Shown: piece after piece, positions 25,573 through 34,012 of the stretch
Numbering within the stretch: the first letter of the stretch is position 1
How the letters are laid out: the number at the start of each line of letters is the position of its first letter
Assembly: GCF_001953885.1 (NCBI RefSeq)
Contig: NZ_MQUS01000012.1
Location: 186,001 to 250,000, forward strand
Reading direction: 5' to 3'
Length of the DNA: 64,000 nucleotides
Source of the DNA: Streptomyces sp. IMTB 2501
Lineage (GTDB): Bacteria; Actinomycetota; Actinomycetes; Streptomycetales; Streptomycetaceae
The notes under the pieces: model-generated
What the model saw: only the letters and a program-made list of their open reading frames with translations
Databases searched by the model: none
Told to the model about the DNA's origin: nothing
Program-made: the position numbers and the translations under genes

Positions 25573-26400
25573 TCAGGCCTCGGCGGCACCCCGGGTCTCA
25601 CCGAGCACATGCAGCTGGGTGGCGACGGAGTGGAAGGCGGGCAGTTCGGCCGCGGCCGCCTCCAGCTTCAGGAGCGCGTCGAGGGCGCCGGGCTCGGTGT
25701 CCACGAGGACGCCGGGCACGAGGTCGGCGAAGACCCGCACGCCGTGCACGGCGCCGACCCTGAGGCCCGCGCCCTCGACCAGCGCGGTGAGCTGTTCGGC
25801 GGTGAACCGGCGTGGCATCGGATCGCCGGCGCCCCAGCGGCCCTCGGGGTCCTGCAGCGCCTGCCGGGCCTCCGTGAAGTGACCGGCGAGGGCGCGGGCG
25901 AGGACCGCCCCGCCGAGGCCTGCGGCGAGCAGGCTGAGGACGCCCTCGGAGCGCAGCGCGGCGACGGCGTTGCGGACGCCCTCGGCCGGGTCGTCCACGT
26001 ACTCCAGGACGCCATGGCACAGCACGGCGTCGTAGCCCCCGCGCTCGACCACGTCGAACAGGCCGTGCGCATCGCCCTGGACGCCCCGGACCCGGTCGGC
26101 GACACCGGCCTCGGTGGTCCGGCGCTCGAGCGCGAACAGCGCGTTCGGGCTGGGGTCGACCACGGTGACGCGGTGGCCGAGCCGGGCGAGGGGCACGGCG
26201 AACTTGCCGCTGCCGCCTCCGGTGTCGAGGACGTCGAGTGAGTCCCGTCCCGTGGCCTTGACCCGGCGGTCGAGGGCGTCCTGGAGGACCTCCCAGACCA
26301 CGGCGGTACGCAGGGAGGCGCGGGATCCAGGGGTGTCGGAGCGCAGCGACGCCCACTGAGGGTCGTGGTGGGAGACGGGCGGGCGCAGCGGGTCCGACAC
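25573..26400 (-). CDS. Class I SAM-dependent methyltransferase
   Basis: A 275-residue cytoplasmic protein. It has the Rossmann SAM-binding loop LDVLDTGGGSGKFAVPLA (about residues 50-67), an acidic residue at the end of strand 2 (TVVDPSPNALFALERR), the post-II segment GVQGDAHGLFDVV and motif CHGVLEYVDDPAEGVRN. This is a small-molecule methyltransferase pattern; the substrate cannot be inferred. The start is GTG 26400, preceded by GAGGAG; the upstream open frame looks non-coding. It is transcribed like the neighbouring HEPN gene, 124 bases downstream of that gene's stop. Confidence 0.88.
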   Translation of the reverse strand: MSDPLRPPVSHHDPQWASLRSDTPGSRASLRTAVVWEVLQDALDRRVKATGRDSLDVLDTGGGSGKFAVPLARLGHRVTVVDPSPNALFALERRTTEAGVADRVRGVQGDAHGLFDVVERGGYDAVLCHGVLEYVDDPAEGVRNAVAALRSEGVLSLLAAGLGGAVLARALAGHFTEARQALQDPEGRWGAGDPMPRRFTAEQLTALVEGAGLRVGAVHGVRVFADLVPGVLVDTEPGALDALLKLEAAAAELPAFHSVATQLHVLGETRGAAEA

Positions 26401-26524
26401 GGCAGTTGACTCCTCGGCAGAGCTGAAAGGCTTCAGGCGACTCCAGCCTATTGCCTCCGGCGCCCCGCCGGTCACCGCGGCCGGGTGGGCCGCGGTGCGT
26501 CTCGTCCGGCGGACTTCTCGGTGG

Positions 26525-27097
26525 TCAGCCCGCGTCCGGAAGGTCACCGCGCGCTCTCGGTCCGGTCACCTCCCCGGTCTCCCCCGCGTCCCTGCGGGGC
26601 TGGGGAAGGACGGGCTGAAGGACGAGCATCCGCTCGACGATGCGCAGGAACATCGCCACGTCCCGTATCAGGTCGTCGGCGTCCCGCCGGCTCGCCGCGC
26701 CCTGTATGCCGGCCTCTGCGCGGGCACGGCGGGCGGCGCCGGAGGCGAACAGGGCGCTCCACTCGGTCAGTTCGGGTGCGATCTCGGGCAGCACTTCCCA
26801 GGCGCTGCGGATCCGGGCGCGGCGGCGCGGGGAGGTCTCGGGGCGGCCCAGGGCGGCGAGCACGGCGGCGGCGGTGCGCAGCGCGGCGAGGTGGGCCGTC
26901 GCATAGCGTTCGTTCGACGTGTCCAGGACGGCGGCCTCCTCCAGTCCGGCGCGGGCCTGGGCGAGCAGGTCGAGGGCGGCGGGCGGGGCCGTGGCCCGGC
27001 GGAGCACGGGGTGCACATCGCTCGCCGGGCCGGTCAGTGAGGGGGCAGGGCCGGTGGCGCGGCGCCGGCGGGCGGCGGCTGCGGACGGGTTGGCCAT
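26525..27097 (-). CDS. SAV_6107-type HEPN domain protein
   Basis: A 190-residue, mostly helical protein, rich in Ala and Arg. The N-terminus is basic and disordered. The core (about residues 35-150) has the pattern LLAQARAGLEEAAVLDTSNE, then RYATAHLAALRTAAAVLA, followed by AWEVLPEIAPELTEWSALF, which I recognise as the actinobacterial SAV_6107 HEPN-like family. HEPN folds occur in RNases and in nucleotidyl-transferase partners; no partner gene lies beside this one and I see no convincing R-x4-6-H RNase motif. It is divergent from the ABC cassette. Function is unknown. Confidence 0.78.
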   Translation of the reverse strand: MANPSAAAARRRRATGPAPSLTGPASDVHPVLRRATAPPAALDLLAQARAGLEEAAVLDTSNERYATAHLAALRTAAAVLAALGRPETSPRRRARIRSAWEVLPEIAPELTEWSALFASGAARRARAEAGIQGAASRRDADDLIRDVAMFLRIVERMLVLQPVLPQPRRDAGETGEVTGPRARGDLPDAG

Positions 27098-27213
27098 GAC
27101 GAACCTCCTGTCGTCTGGGTGACGGCACGGATGCCGTATGTGCCCATCGTGGGGTATGGCACTGACAATCCGTTCTGACCTGGGCCTTTGCTTCGATCGA
27201 AGGTTCGGGCGTA

Positions 27214-27241
27214 TTTTTGCACTGACCAGTCAGTTCAAAAA
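27214..27241. promoter_or_regulatory. 28-bp dyad operator upstream of the ABC-permease-TetR cassette
   Basis: TTTTTG (27214-27219), ACTGAC (27221-27226), GTCAGT (27229-27234) and CAAAAA (27236-27241) form a palindrome in which 12 of 14 position pairs are complementary. Dyads of the ACTGAC/GTCAGT type are typical TetR-family operators. It lies 23 bases before the first start of the cassette whose third gene is a TetR regulator, so autoregulation is the obvious inference. Confidence 0.75.
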
Positions 27242-27264
27242 CTGTCGCAACGGCAGGGGGGCTT

Positions 27265-28074
27265 GTGGACGGCATGCACGTCAAGGCCGAGGGCCTCGGG
27301 CTCAAGGGGCCACGGGGGTGGGCCTTCCGGGGCATCACCCTCGACGCGGAGCCCGGCTCACTCATCGCGATCGAGGGACCGTCCGGCTCCGGCCGCACCT
27401 GTCTGCTGCTCGCGCTCACAGGACGGATGAGGCCCACCGAGGGAACAGCCGCCGTCGGCGGATTCCGGCTCCCACGACACATGGCCCGGCTGCGCCGCGT
27501 CAGCGCTGTGGCCAACGTGGCCGGGGTGACCGACCTGGAGCCGGCCCTCACCGTCGGCGAGCACCTGCGCGAACGCGCCCTGCTGCAGAGCCACTTCGGC
27601 GACTCCCTGCGCGACCTGCTGCGCCCCCGCACCCAGCGCCTGCACGAGGCGCGGCTGCGCGTCGACGCGGCCCTGGCCGCGGCCGGACTGGACCTCGAAA
27701 CGCTGCCGAAGGGCTCCCGGACGGCCGTACGTGACCTGGAACGGCCGCAGGAACTGCGCCTGTCCATCGCCCTGGCCCTGCTCGGCCGGCCCGGACTGCT
27801 CGGCGTCGACGACATCGACCTCAAGCTCTCGGACGCCGAGCGCACCGAGGTGTGGGACCTGCTGCGCTCACTCACGCGCGCGGGGACGACGGTGGCGGTG
27901 GTCTGCCGGACCGCCCCCGGCGATTGCGTGATCGTCTCCACCGAGGAGTACGACAAGAGCGAGAACGACAGGGACGACAGGGACGACACGGACGACAGGG
28001 ACGGCAGGGACGGCAGGGACGACACGAGCGTCGCGAACAGCGACCCGAAGGAGGACGTCGATGCGCTCGCCTAG
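27265..28074 (+). CDS. ABC transporter ATP-binding protein with atypical P-loop
   Basis: A 269-residue ATPase-like protein. The Walker A motif is GPSGSGRT at residues 38-45, with Arg in place of the usual Lys. The region expected to hold LSGGQ reads PQELRLSIALALLGRP, and the Walker B-like strand is LLGVDDIDL. The C-terminal 45 residues are an acidic/basic low-complexity tail built from DDR/DGR repeats. The stop lies 14 bases inside the downstream YhgE/Pip permease gene, so the two are surely one transporter unit. The start is GTG 27265; an ATG at 27274 is possible. The substrate is unknown; the cassette resembles TetR-controlled efflux or secretion units. Confidence 0.88.
   Translation: MDGMHVKAEGLGLKGPRGWAFRGITLDAEPGSLIAIEGPSGSGRTCLLLALTGRMRPTEGTAAVGGFRLPRHMARLRRVSAVANVAGVTDLEPALTVGEHLRERALLQSHFGDSLRDLLRPRTQRLHEARLRVDAALAAAGLDLETLPKGSRTAVRDLERPQELRLSIALALLGRPGLLGVDDIDLKLSDAERTEVWDLLRSLTRAGTTVAVVCRTAPGDCVIVSTEEYDKSENDRDDRDDTDDRDGRDGRDDTSVANSDPKEDVDALA
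27960..28023 (+). repeat. 9-bp tandem repeats encoding the Asp/Arg tail of the ATPase
   Basis: Roughly six to seven copies of a GACGACAGG-like unit (variants GACGGCAGG and GACACGGAC) encode DRD/DDT/GRD triplets. The unit length keeps the frame, so copy number can vary without breaking the protein. Confidence 0.85.
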
Positions 28075-30145
28075 GCTGGCCGCGCTCGAACTGAGGCGCT
28101 TCGGGCGCGGGAAACTGCCGCGCGCCGCCCTGGTCGCGCTGCTCGTGCTCCCGCTGCTCTACGGCGCCCTGTACCTGTGGTCGTTCTGGGACCCGTACGG
28201 CCGGCTGGACCGCATCCCGGTGGCCCTGGTGAACGACGACAAGGGCGCCACCGCGGCCGGCAAGAAGATCACCGCCGGTGACGACATCGTCGGCGGGCTG
28301 CGCGACAGCCGGACCTTCGCGTGGCACGAGGTGAGCGACGAGGAGGCCCGCAAGGGCGTCGAGGACGGCACCTACTACCTGTCGCTGACCATGCCGGCCG
28401 ACTTCAGCCGGCGGATCGCCTCCAGCTCGGGCGGCGCCCCGGAGACCGGCGCCCTCCAGGTGCGCACCAACGACGCGAACAACTACATCGTCGGCCAGAT
28501 CTCCCGCACGGTCTTCAACGAGGTCCGCTCGGCCGCCTCCACCAAGGCCTCCCGCACCTTCCTCGACAAGATCTTCGTCTCGTTCTCCGGCATCCACGAC
28601 AAGACCGTCACGGCCGCCAAGGGCGCCGACAGGCTGAACACCGGTATCGGGAAGGCGGAGAAGGGCTCGAAGGACCTCGCCGACGGACTGAAGGACGCCC
28701 GGAGCGGCAGCGGCGAGCTGGCCAAGGGCATGAAGAGGCTGAACTCGGGCGCCGGTGACCTTCAGGCCGGTTCCCGGCAGGTGGCCGACGGTACCCAGGA
28801 GCTCGCCGACAAGGTCAACGGCGTCTACGGCAAGGCCGGACCGTTCCTGAAGGACAACGAGAAGACCATCGGGGACACCGCCCGGCTGGTCGGCGACTCG
28901 GCCAAGACCGTCGAGGACAACCTCGACGTCCTGGTGAAGCACGCCCCGGAGGCCGCGAAGCTCGCTCATGCGAACGCCGCCATCATGGACGAGGTCTACA
29001 AGGCGCGCTGCGAGACCGCCACGATCCCCGACCCGAACTGCCCCGACCTCAAGCGGGCCAGGACGGCCACCGACGAGGTGGCCGGCGTGGCCGACGACCT
29101 CAACACGCTGATCGCCGACCAGGACGGCGACCTGAAGACGATGCGGGACAACCTCGGCACCCTTCAGAAGCAGGCCACGGCCCTCAAGGAGCGCGCGCCG
29201 CATCTGTACGAGGACGTCGACGACGCGGTCAACAAGATCAACAAGCTCAACACCGGAGCCCAGGAGGTCGCCGCCGGTGCCAAGAAGCTGCACGCCGGGC
29301 TCGGCACCGCCCAGGCCGGCGCCACCGCGCTGGACCAGGGCATCGGGACGGCGGCGTCGGGCGCCGAGACCCTGAACGGCGGCCTGTACAAGCTGTCCGA
29401 CGGCTCCGGGAAGCTCGCCGGCGGACTGCACGACGGCGCCGGGAAGATCCCGGACTACGACAAGAAGGACCGCGACCAGCGCACCGGCGTGATGGCCGAC
29501 CCGGTCCAGCTGGCCTCCCACGACCTGCACAAGGCGCCGAACTACGGCACCGGCTTCGCCCCGTACTTCATACCGCTGTCCCTGTGGGTGGGCGCGATGG
29601 TCGCCTACATGCTGATCGCGCCGCTCAACCGGCGTGCCCTGGCGGCCGGTTCGCCGGCCTGGCGGATCGCGCTCGCGGGCTGGCTGCCGGTGGTCGCGGT
29701 GGGCGTGCTCCAGGTTGGCGCCCTGATGGCCGTACTGCACTGGGTGATCGGTCTGCAGATGCTGCACGCGGCCGGCACGATCGGCTTCCTGTGCCTGGTC
29801 ACGGCCTGTTTCGCAGCGATCGTGCAGTGGCTGAACGCCCGCTTCGGCGCGGCGGGCCGGATCCTGGTGCTCGCGCTGCTGATGCTCCAGCTGACCTCGG
29901 CGGGCGGCACGTACCCCGTGCAGACCAGCCCGGGCTTCTTCAACGCGATCCACCCGTTCCTGCCGATGAGTTACGTCGTGGCGGCGCTGCGCCGGCTGAT
30001 CACCGGCGGCGGGCTCGGCCCGGTCTGGCAGGCGTGCGCCGTGCTCGCTGCGTTCACCGCGGGCGCGCTGGCCCTGACCGCCCTCGCGGCCCGGCGCCGC
30101 CAGGTGTGGACGCTGGACCGGTTGCACCCGGAGCTGAGTCTGTGA
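28061..30145 (+). CDS. YhgE/Pip family ABC-type membrane permease
   Basis: A 694-residue membrane protein. One N-terminal helix (about 22-42, LVALLVLPLLYGALYLWSFW) leads to the YhgE/Pip start (DRIPVALVNDDKGATAAG). A large extracytoplasmic domain contains heptad-like repeats (LADGLKDARSGSGELAKGMK). Five or so helices lie at about 490-680 (SLWVGAMVAYMLIAPLNRRAL onward). The family includes the phage infection protein Pip, secretion-associated exporters and ABC-2-like permeases. It overlaps the ATPase gene by 14 bases and is followed after 47 bases by a TetR regulator. The substrate is unknown. Confidence 0.92.
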   Translation: MRSPRLAALELRRFGRGKLPRAALVALLVLPLLYGALYLWSFWDPYGRLDRIPVALVNDDKGATAAGKKITAGDDIVGGLRDSRTFAWHEVSDEEARKGVEDGTYYLSLTMPADFSRRIASSSGGAPETGALQVRTNDANNYIVGQISRTVFNEVRSAASTKASRTFLDKIFVSFSGIHDKTVTAAKGADRLNTGIGKAEKGSKDLADGLKDARSGSGELAKGMKRLNSGAGDLQAGSRQVADGTQELADKVNGVYGKAGPFLKDNEKTIGDTARLVGDSAKTVEDNLDVLVKHAPEAAKLAHANAAIMDEVYKARCETATIPDPNCPDLKRARTATDEVAGVADDLNTLIADQDGDLKTMRDNLGTLQKQATALKERAPHLYEDVDDAVNKINKLNTGAQEVAAGAKKLHAGLGTAQAGATALDQGIGTAASGAETLNGGLYKLSDGSGKLAGGLHDGAGKIPDYDKKDRDQRTGVMADPVQLASHDLHKAPNYGTGFAPYFIPLSLWVGAMVAYMLIAPLNRRALAAGSPAWRIALAGWLPVVAVGVLQVGALMAVLHWVIGLQMLHAAGTIGFLCLVTACFAAIVQWLNARFGAAGRILVLALLMLQLTSAGGTYPVQTSPGFFNAIHPFLPMSYVVAALRRLITGGGLGPVWQACAVLAAFTAGALALTALAARRRQVWTLDRLHPELSL

Positions 30146-30192
30146 CCCCCGGGCGGCCGCCGCACGCGCGCGTACCTGTGAGAATCAGGGCC

Positions 30193-30822
30193 ATGGAAAG
30201 CAGCAGCGCCAGGTCCGGGGGCGGCACGCGCCGTGAGGCCACCCGGCAGAAGCTCTACGAGGCGGCCGTCACGCTCATCGCCGAGCAGGGCTTCTCCGCG
30301 ACCACCGTGGACGAGATCGCCGAGCGGGCAGGAGTCGCGAAGGGCACGGTCTACTACAACTTCGCGAGCAAGTCGGTCCTCTTCGAGGAGCTGCTGCGGC
30401 ATGGTGTGGGCCTGCTCACCGCCTCGCTCAAGGAGGCGGCGGAGCAGACCGCGCGTGCGGGCGGCAGCAAGGTGGACGCGCTGGACGCGATGGTCCGCGC
30501 GGGTCTGGTCTTCATCGACCGCTACCCGGCCTTCACCCAGCTGTACGTCGCGGAGCTGTGGCGCACCAACCGGGCATGGCAGTCCACGCTGATGGTGGTC
30601 CGGCAGGAGGCCGTCGCCGTGGTCGAGGGGGTGCTGCGCGAGGGCGTGGCGGCCGGCGAGTTCAGCGACGAGATCGATGTGCAGCTGACGGCGGCCGCAC
30701 TGGTCGGCATGGTCCTGGTGGCCGCGCTGGACTGGAAGTCCTTCCAGCCGGAGCGCTCCCTGGACGACGTCCACTCGGCCCTGTCCCGGCTGTTGCAGGG
30801 GCGGGTCAGCGGCCGGGGCTGA
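30193..30822 (+). CDS. TetR-family transcriptional regulator
   Basis: A 209-residue regulator. The helix-turn-helix is at about residues 17-60 (AAVTLIAEQGFSATTVDEIA, then ERAGVAKGTVYYNF). An all-helical ligand/dimerisation domain follows. I start at ATG 30193 (MESSSARSGG), 47 bases after the permease stop. TetR genes at the end of a transporter cassette usually repress it; the 28-bp dyad at 27214-27241 is the likely operator (inference). A hairpin terminator at 30842-30873 follows. Confidence 0.95.
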   Translation: MESSSARSGGGTRREATRQKLYEAAVTLIAEQGFSATTVDEIAERAGVAKGTVYYNFASKSVLFEELLRHGVGLLTASLKEAAEQTARAGGSKVDALDAMVRAGLVFIDRYPAFTQLYVAELWRTNRAWQSTLMVVRQEAVAVVEGVLREGVAAGEFSDEIDVQLTAAALVGMVLVAALDWKSFQPERSLDDVHSALSRLLQGRVSGRG

Positions 30823-30841
30823 GCACCCTTCGGGCAGGGGA

Positions 30842-30873
30842 AAGGCGCCGGTCCGCTGCCGGACCGGCGCCTT
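30842..30873 (+). terminator. Hairpin terminator of the ABC-permease-TetR cassette
   Basis: Perfect 14-bp arms (30842-30855 and 30860-30873) with a 4-base loop, 20 bases after the TetR stop. The downstream sequence contains short T stretches. Confidence 0.85.
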
Positions 30874-31458
30874 CCCGTTCCCCTTGTTCCCCGTACTCCC
30901 CCGTACGGTCCTCCCCCGATGGTCCCCCGTGGGTGGTCGTTCCCCCGGGTCCCCCGACTCGCTTCCGCCGACGGATCGGCGGAAGGAGCGGCCAGGTGGC
31001 TGGCCCCGTTCCGCCGCCCCGTGTCGGCGGTGCCGGGCCGTGCCCCTTGCCGTGTCTCCACTCTCCCGTTCCCGCGGGTCGCGGCCCATCCGCGCAGCTA
31101 CTCATCTCGCGGCCTAGGTACGGATACTCAGGCGTCCGCGCCCGTGCCCACACCTACGGCCCGCCGCCTGGCTACGATCGCGTCCGTGTCCGCTCTCCCC
31201 CCTGGCCGGCGGTCCGGGGGTACGTGCTGATCGTCGCCGTGCGCGTCGTCTCGTTCGCGATGTTCATCCGGAGACGGCGGCGATCATCGCGGCCGTGCTG
31301 CCGGCCGGCGGTCTGCCAGCGCCGCTGTTCCTCGTCTCCCGCGTCCGGCGCTTCCTGCGGCGCCGGGCGCAGCGCCACGAGGAGCGGCGGCCGGCTTCGC
31401 GGTCCCCCTGACCCGCCCGCGGGCCGGATTGTCAGTGGCGGTCGATAAAGTCGCAGGC
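30874..31458. other. Long non-coding stretch with a possible decayed small gene
   Basis: No intact gene is convincing here. At 31173-31178 TACGAT stands seven bases before GTG 31186, the layout of a leaderless Streptomyces promoter, but that frame closes after 14 codons. Two other frames then read protein-like: YVLIVAVRVVSFAMF at about 31221-31265, and TAAIIAAVLPAGGLPAPLFL from about 31274 to a stop near 31411. This suggests a frameshifted remnant of a small membrane protein, or chance. The rest shows nothing. Confidence 0.35.
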
Positions 31459-32970
31459 ATGGCACGGATTGCGGTGATCGGCGCCGGGATGGGCGCGATG
31501 GCGGCCGCTGCACGGCTGGCCGTCGCGGGCCACCGGGTAGTGGTGTACGAGCGTACGGACACGTACGGCGGCGGGGTGCGCCGCTTCGAGCGGGACGGGT
31601 TCGCCTTCGACACCGGCCCGGGACTGCTGACGCTGCCCGCGGTGTACCGCGATCTGTTCGTCAAGACCGGCAAGGAGCCGCTGGAGGACTGCGTCGAGCT
31701 GGTCCAGGTCGACCCGTCCGCGCGGCACGTCTTCGCGGACGGCACCGAGGTGGCGCTGCCGAACGCCTCGCGCGCTGGTGTGGTCGCGGCTCTGGACGAG
31801 GCGCTGGGTGCGGGCGCGGGCGAACGCTGGGGCGAGTTCCTGGTGCGGGCCCGGGAGGCCTGGGACCGCACCCGCAGGCCGCTGCTGGAGGAGCCGCTGT
31901 GGCCCAACTGGCGGGTGCTGGCCGAGAAGGAGCCGTATCCGGGCGTCCCGCAGCGGCGCCTGCTGCGCGCCCGGCAGGCACGTACCCTGTCCGAGATCGG
32001 CGCCTGGGAGCTGCGCGACGAGCGCCTCGCGGCCCTGCTGGAGAGCTCCGCACTCGCCCACGGCCTCGATCCGCGGACCGCTCCGGCGAGCGCGGCCGTG
32101 CTGCCCTACATGGAGCACGCCTTCGGCACCTGGTATGTGCGCGGCGGCATGCGGGAGTTGGCGCGCGCGGTGTACGAGCGGTGCCTGAAGCGGCGGGTCG
32201 AGTTCGTCTTCGACGCGGAGGTCATGCGCATCCTGGACAAGGACGGCCGGGCCGTGGGCGTGGAGTTGAGAGACGGCACGGTGGCCGAGGCCGACCATGT
32301 CGTGGCGGACGTGGACCCGGCGCGGCTGAAGGCGATGACGGACCGTGCGCTGGACAAGGCCGGGGATGTGCGGGCCGATCCGTTCATGACCCGTCCTGGG
32401 CGGTTCACCGTGCTGCTGGCCCTGCGCGGCGGGCGCGAGGCCGGCGCCGCGCATCGCACGGTCGTCCATGCGCCGGACCCGGAGGCCGAGCTGGACTTCC
32501 TGGACTCGGCGGACGGAGACCGTCCGCCGGCGCCCATGGTGACCGTGCTGCGCCCCGACGACCCGGCGCTCAGACCGGACGACGGGCACGAGTCCATGGT
32601 GCTGTCCGCGGTGGTGCCGAGCGCCGCCGACTGGGACGAGGAGGGCATGGTCCGGCAGTACACGGACCATCTCCTCGACGCCGCCGAGGCCGCGATACCG
32701 GGCCTGCGGGACCGCGTCCTGTGGCACGAGGTGCGCACACCCGACGACTCCGACGACGAGACGAGTGCGTTCCTCGGCGCGGTGCCGGCCCCCGCTCTCG
32801 CCGCCGGGCGGGGCCGTTTCCTCCACCCGGCGAACACCACGCGGCTGCCCGGTCTGTACCGGGTCGGCGGCTGGTCCCATCCCGGGGGCGGCCTGCCGCA
32901 CGCGGGCATGTCGGGCGCGCTGGTGGCGGGGCTGATCGTGGAGGGCCCGGGGTTCCGCGGCTCCCAGTGA
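31459..32970 (+). CDS. Phytoene-desaturase-like FAD flavoprotein
   Basis: A 503-residue flavoprotein. The FAD dinucleotide-binding start is ARIAVIGAGMGAMAAAARLA, then VVVYERTDTYGGGVRRFE, like CrtI/CrtD desaturases and carotenoid isomerases. The C-terminal FAD signature is LYRVGGWSHPGGGLPHAGMSG. It would oxidise a polyene or a related hydrophobic substrate. No other carotenoid gene (crtE, crtB, crtY) is in the window, so the substrate is open. The start ATG 31459 follows the family N-terminus; the longer frame adds ten residues without similarity. It converges on the gene at 33006-33956 with only 35 bases between stops. Confidence 0.87.
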   Translation: MARIAVIGAGMGAMAAAARLAVAGHRVVVYERTDTYGGGVRRFERDGFAFDTGPGLLTLPAVYRDLFVKTGKEPLEDCVELVQVDPSARHVFADGTEVALPNASRAGVVAALDEALGAGAGERWGEFLVRAREAWDRTRRPLLEEPLWPNWRVLAEKEPYPGVPQRRLLRARQARTLSEIGAWELRDERLAALLESSALAHGLDPRTAPASAAVLPYMEHAFGTWYVRGGMRELARAVYERCLKRRVEFVFDAEVMRILDKDGRAVGVELRDGTVAEADHVVADVDPARLKAMTDRALDKAGDVRADPFMTRPGRFTVLLALRGGREAGAAHRTVVHAPDPEAELDFLDSADGDRPPAPMVTVLRPDDPALRPDDGHESMVLSAVVPSAADWDEEGMVRQYTDHLLDAAEAAIPGLRDRVLWHEVRTPDDSDDETSAFLGAVPAPALAAGRGRFLHPANTTRLPGLYRVGGWSHPGGGLPHAGMSGALVAGLIVEGPGFRGSQ

Positions 32971-33005
32971 GCAGGGCCGAGCCCCGAGAAACGGTACTGC
33001 TCAGG

Positions 33006-33956
33006 TCAGAAGCGGTACTGCTCGTCGTATCCGGCGCCGGGCTGCGGCTGCTGGGCGTGGCCGTGCCCCTGGCCCTGGTACGGGTAGGGCTGCTCCTGCG
33101 GGAGTTCGCCGCCGTAGCCCTCGTCGGTGCGCTGCTGCGGGACCCACACCCCGCCCGCCGGGGTCGTCTCGCCGTAGCCGCCGGCGTACGGGTCCTGGGC
33201 GTAGCCCTGCTGGCCGTACTGCCCGGCGTAGCCGGTGTCGTACGCGCCGCCGCCGTAGGACTGGTTGCCGATGTAGGGGTCGGAGTAGTTGGCGTAGGCC
33301 TGCTGGCCCCCGGCGTCATAGCCGTAGCCCTGCTGGCCGTAGCCCGAGTAGTCGTAGGCGTATGCCTGCTGGCCGGTGCCCTGCTGCTGGGCTGCGGCCG
33401 CGTGGGTGGCGGTGTCGCCGTAGACACCGTAGGAGCCGGTGTCCTCGGGCATGGGCTGCGGCTCGTAGACGGCGGTGCTCTCGGCGGCGGTGGGGGCGGC
33501 GGGCCGGGCCGGGGTGAAGACGTCGTCGCGGTCGTAGTCGTCGTAGTCAGCGCGCGCCTGGCCGTAGACGGCCTGGTCGGCCTGGTCGGCGTCCCGGTCG
33601 TCCACGGTGCCTCCGTGCTCCGGGTCGGCGGCGTCCAGCTCCGGGTCGTGCCGGTCCGCCTTGCCGCGGCGGCGCTTGCTGCCACCACCGGTCTCGGCTT
33701 CGGGACGCTTGACCGCCCAGCCGGCGGCGAAGCCGCGGCGGAACGACAGGGTGACGTAGGTCTGGCCGACGGCGAAGGCGATCGCTCCGACACCGATCAC
33801 GATCACGGACGGCATCAGCACACCGACCACGACACCGAGGAAACCGGCGAAGGCGAGCAGCCGCCAGCGCAGGCGCGCCTTGTACTGCAGCAGCACCTCG
33901 CCGAGCAACCACAGTGCGACGGCTCCGAACGCGATGTAGAGGACCGTCCAGCCCAT
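33006..33956 (-). CDS. Membrane protein with Tyr/Gln/Gly-rich cytoplasmic tail
   Basis: A 316-residue protein of unknown function. Two or three transmembrane helices lie in residues 1-70 (VLYIAFGAVALWLLGEVLLQ and LLAFAGFLGVVVGVLMPSVI). A basic segment (KRRRGKADRH) follows at about residue 92. From about residue 105 to the end the chain is low-complexity, dominated by Tyr, Gln, Gly, Ala and Asp (GQQGYGYDAGGQQAYANY). Such tails are intrinsically disordered and could condense or bind partners (inference). I start at ATG 33956; the open frame continues upstream over metF but is not coding-like. It is downstream of metF, same strand, 56 bases apart. Confidence 0.85.
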   Translation of the reverse strand: MGWTVLYIAFGAVALWLLGEVLLQYKARLRWRLLAFAGFLGVVVGVLMPSVIVIGVGAIAFAVGQTYVTLSFRRGFAAGWAVKRPEAETGGGSKRRRGKADRHDPELDAADPEHGGTVDDRDADQADQAVYGQARADYDDYDRDDVFTPARPAAPTAAESTAVYEPQPMPEDTGSYGVYGDTATHAAAAQQQGTGQQAYAYDYSGYGQQGYGYDAGGQQAYANYSDPYIGNQSYGGGAYDTGYAGQYGQQGYAQDPYAGGYGETTPAGGVWVPQQRTDEGYGGELPQEQPYPYQGQGHGHAQQPQPGAGYDEQYRF

Positions 33957-34012
33957 GTACGCCCCTCTCCCAGTGACCGCTACGCAGTGTGTCGTATCGC
34001 GGTGCGGCCGGT

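Noticed and set aside
26525..27097. HEPN protein as toxin of a toxin-antitoxin pair
   Set aside because: No nucleotidyl-transferase (MNT) or other antitoxin-like gene is adjacent, and no clear RNase motif was seen.
29584..30192. A longer TetR protein beginning inside the permease gene
   Set aside because: The upstream part is a shifted frame of the permease and is Arg/Gly-rich; TetR similarity begins at ATG 30193.
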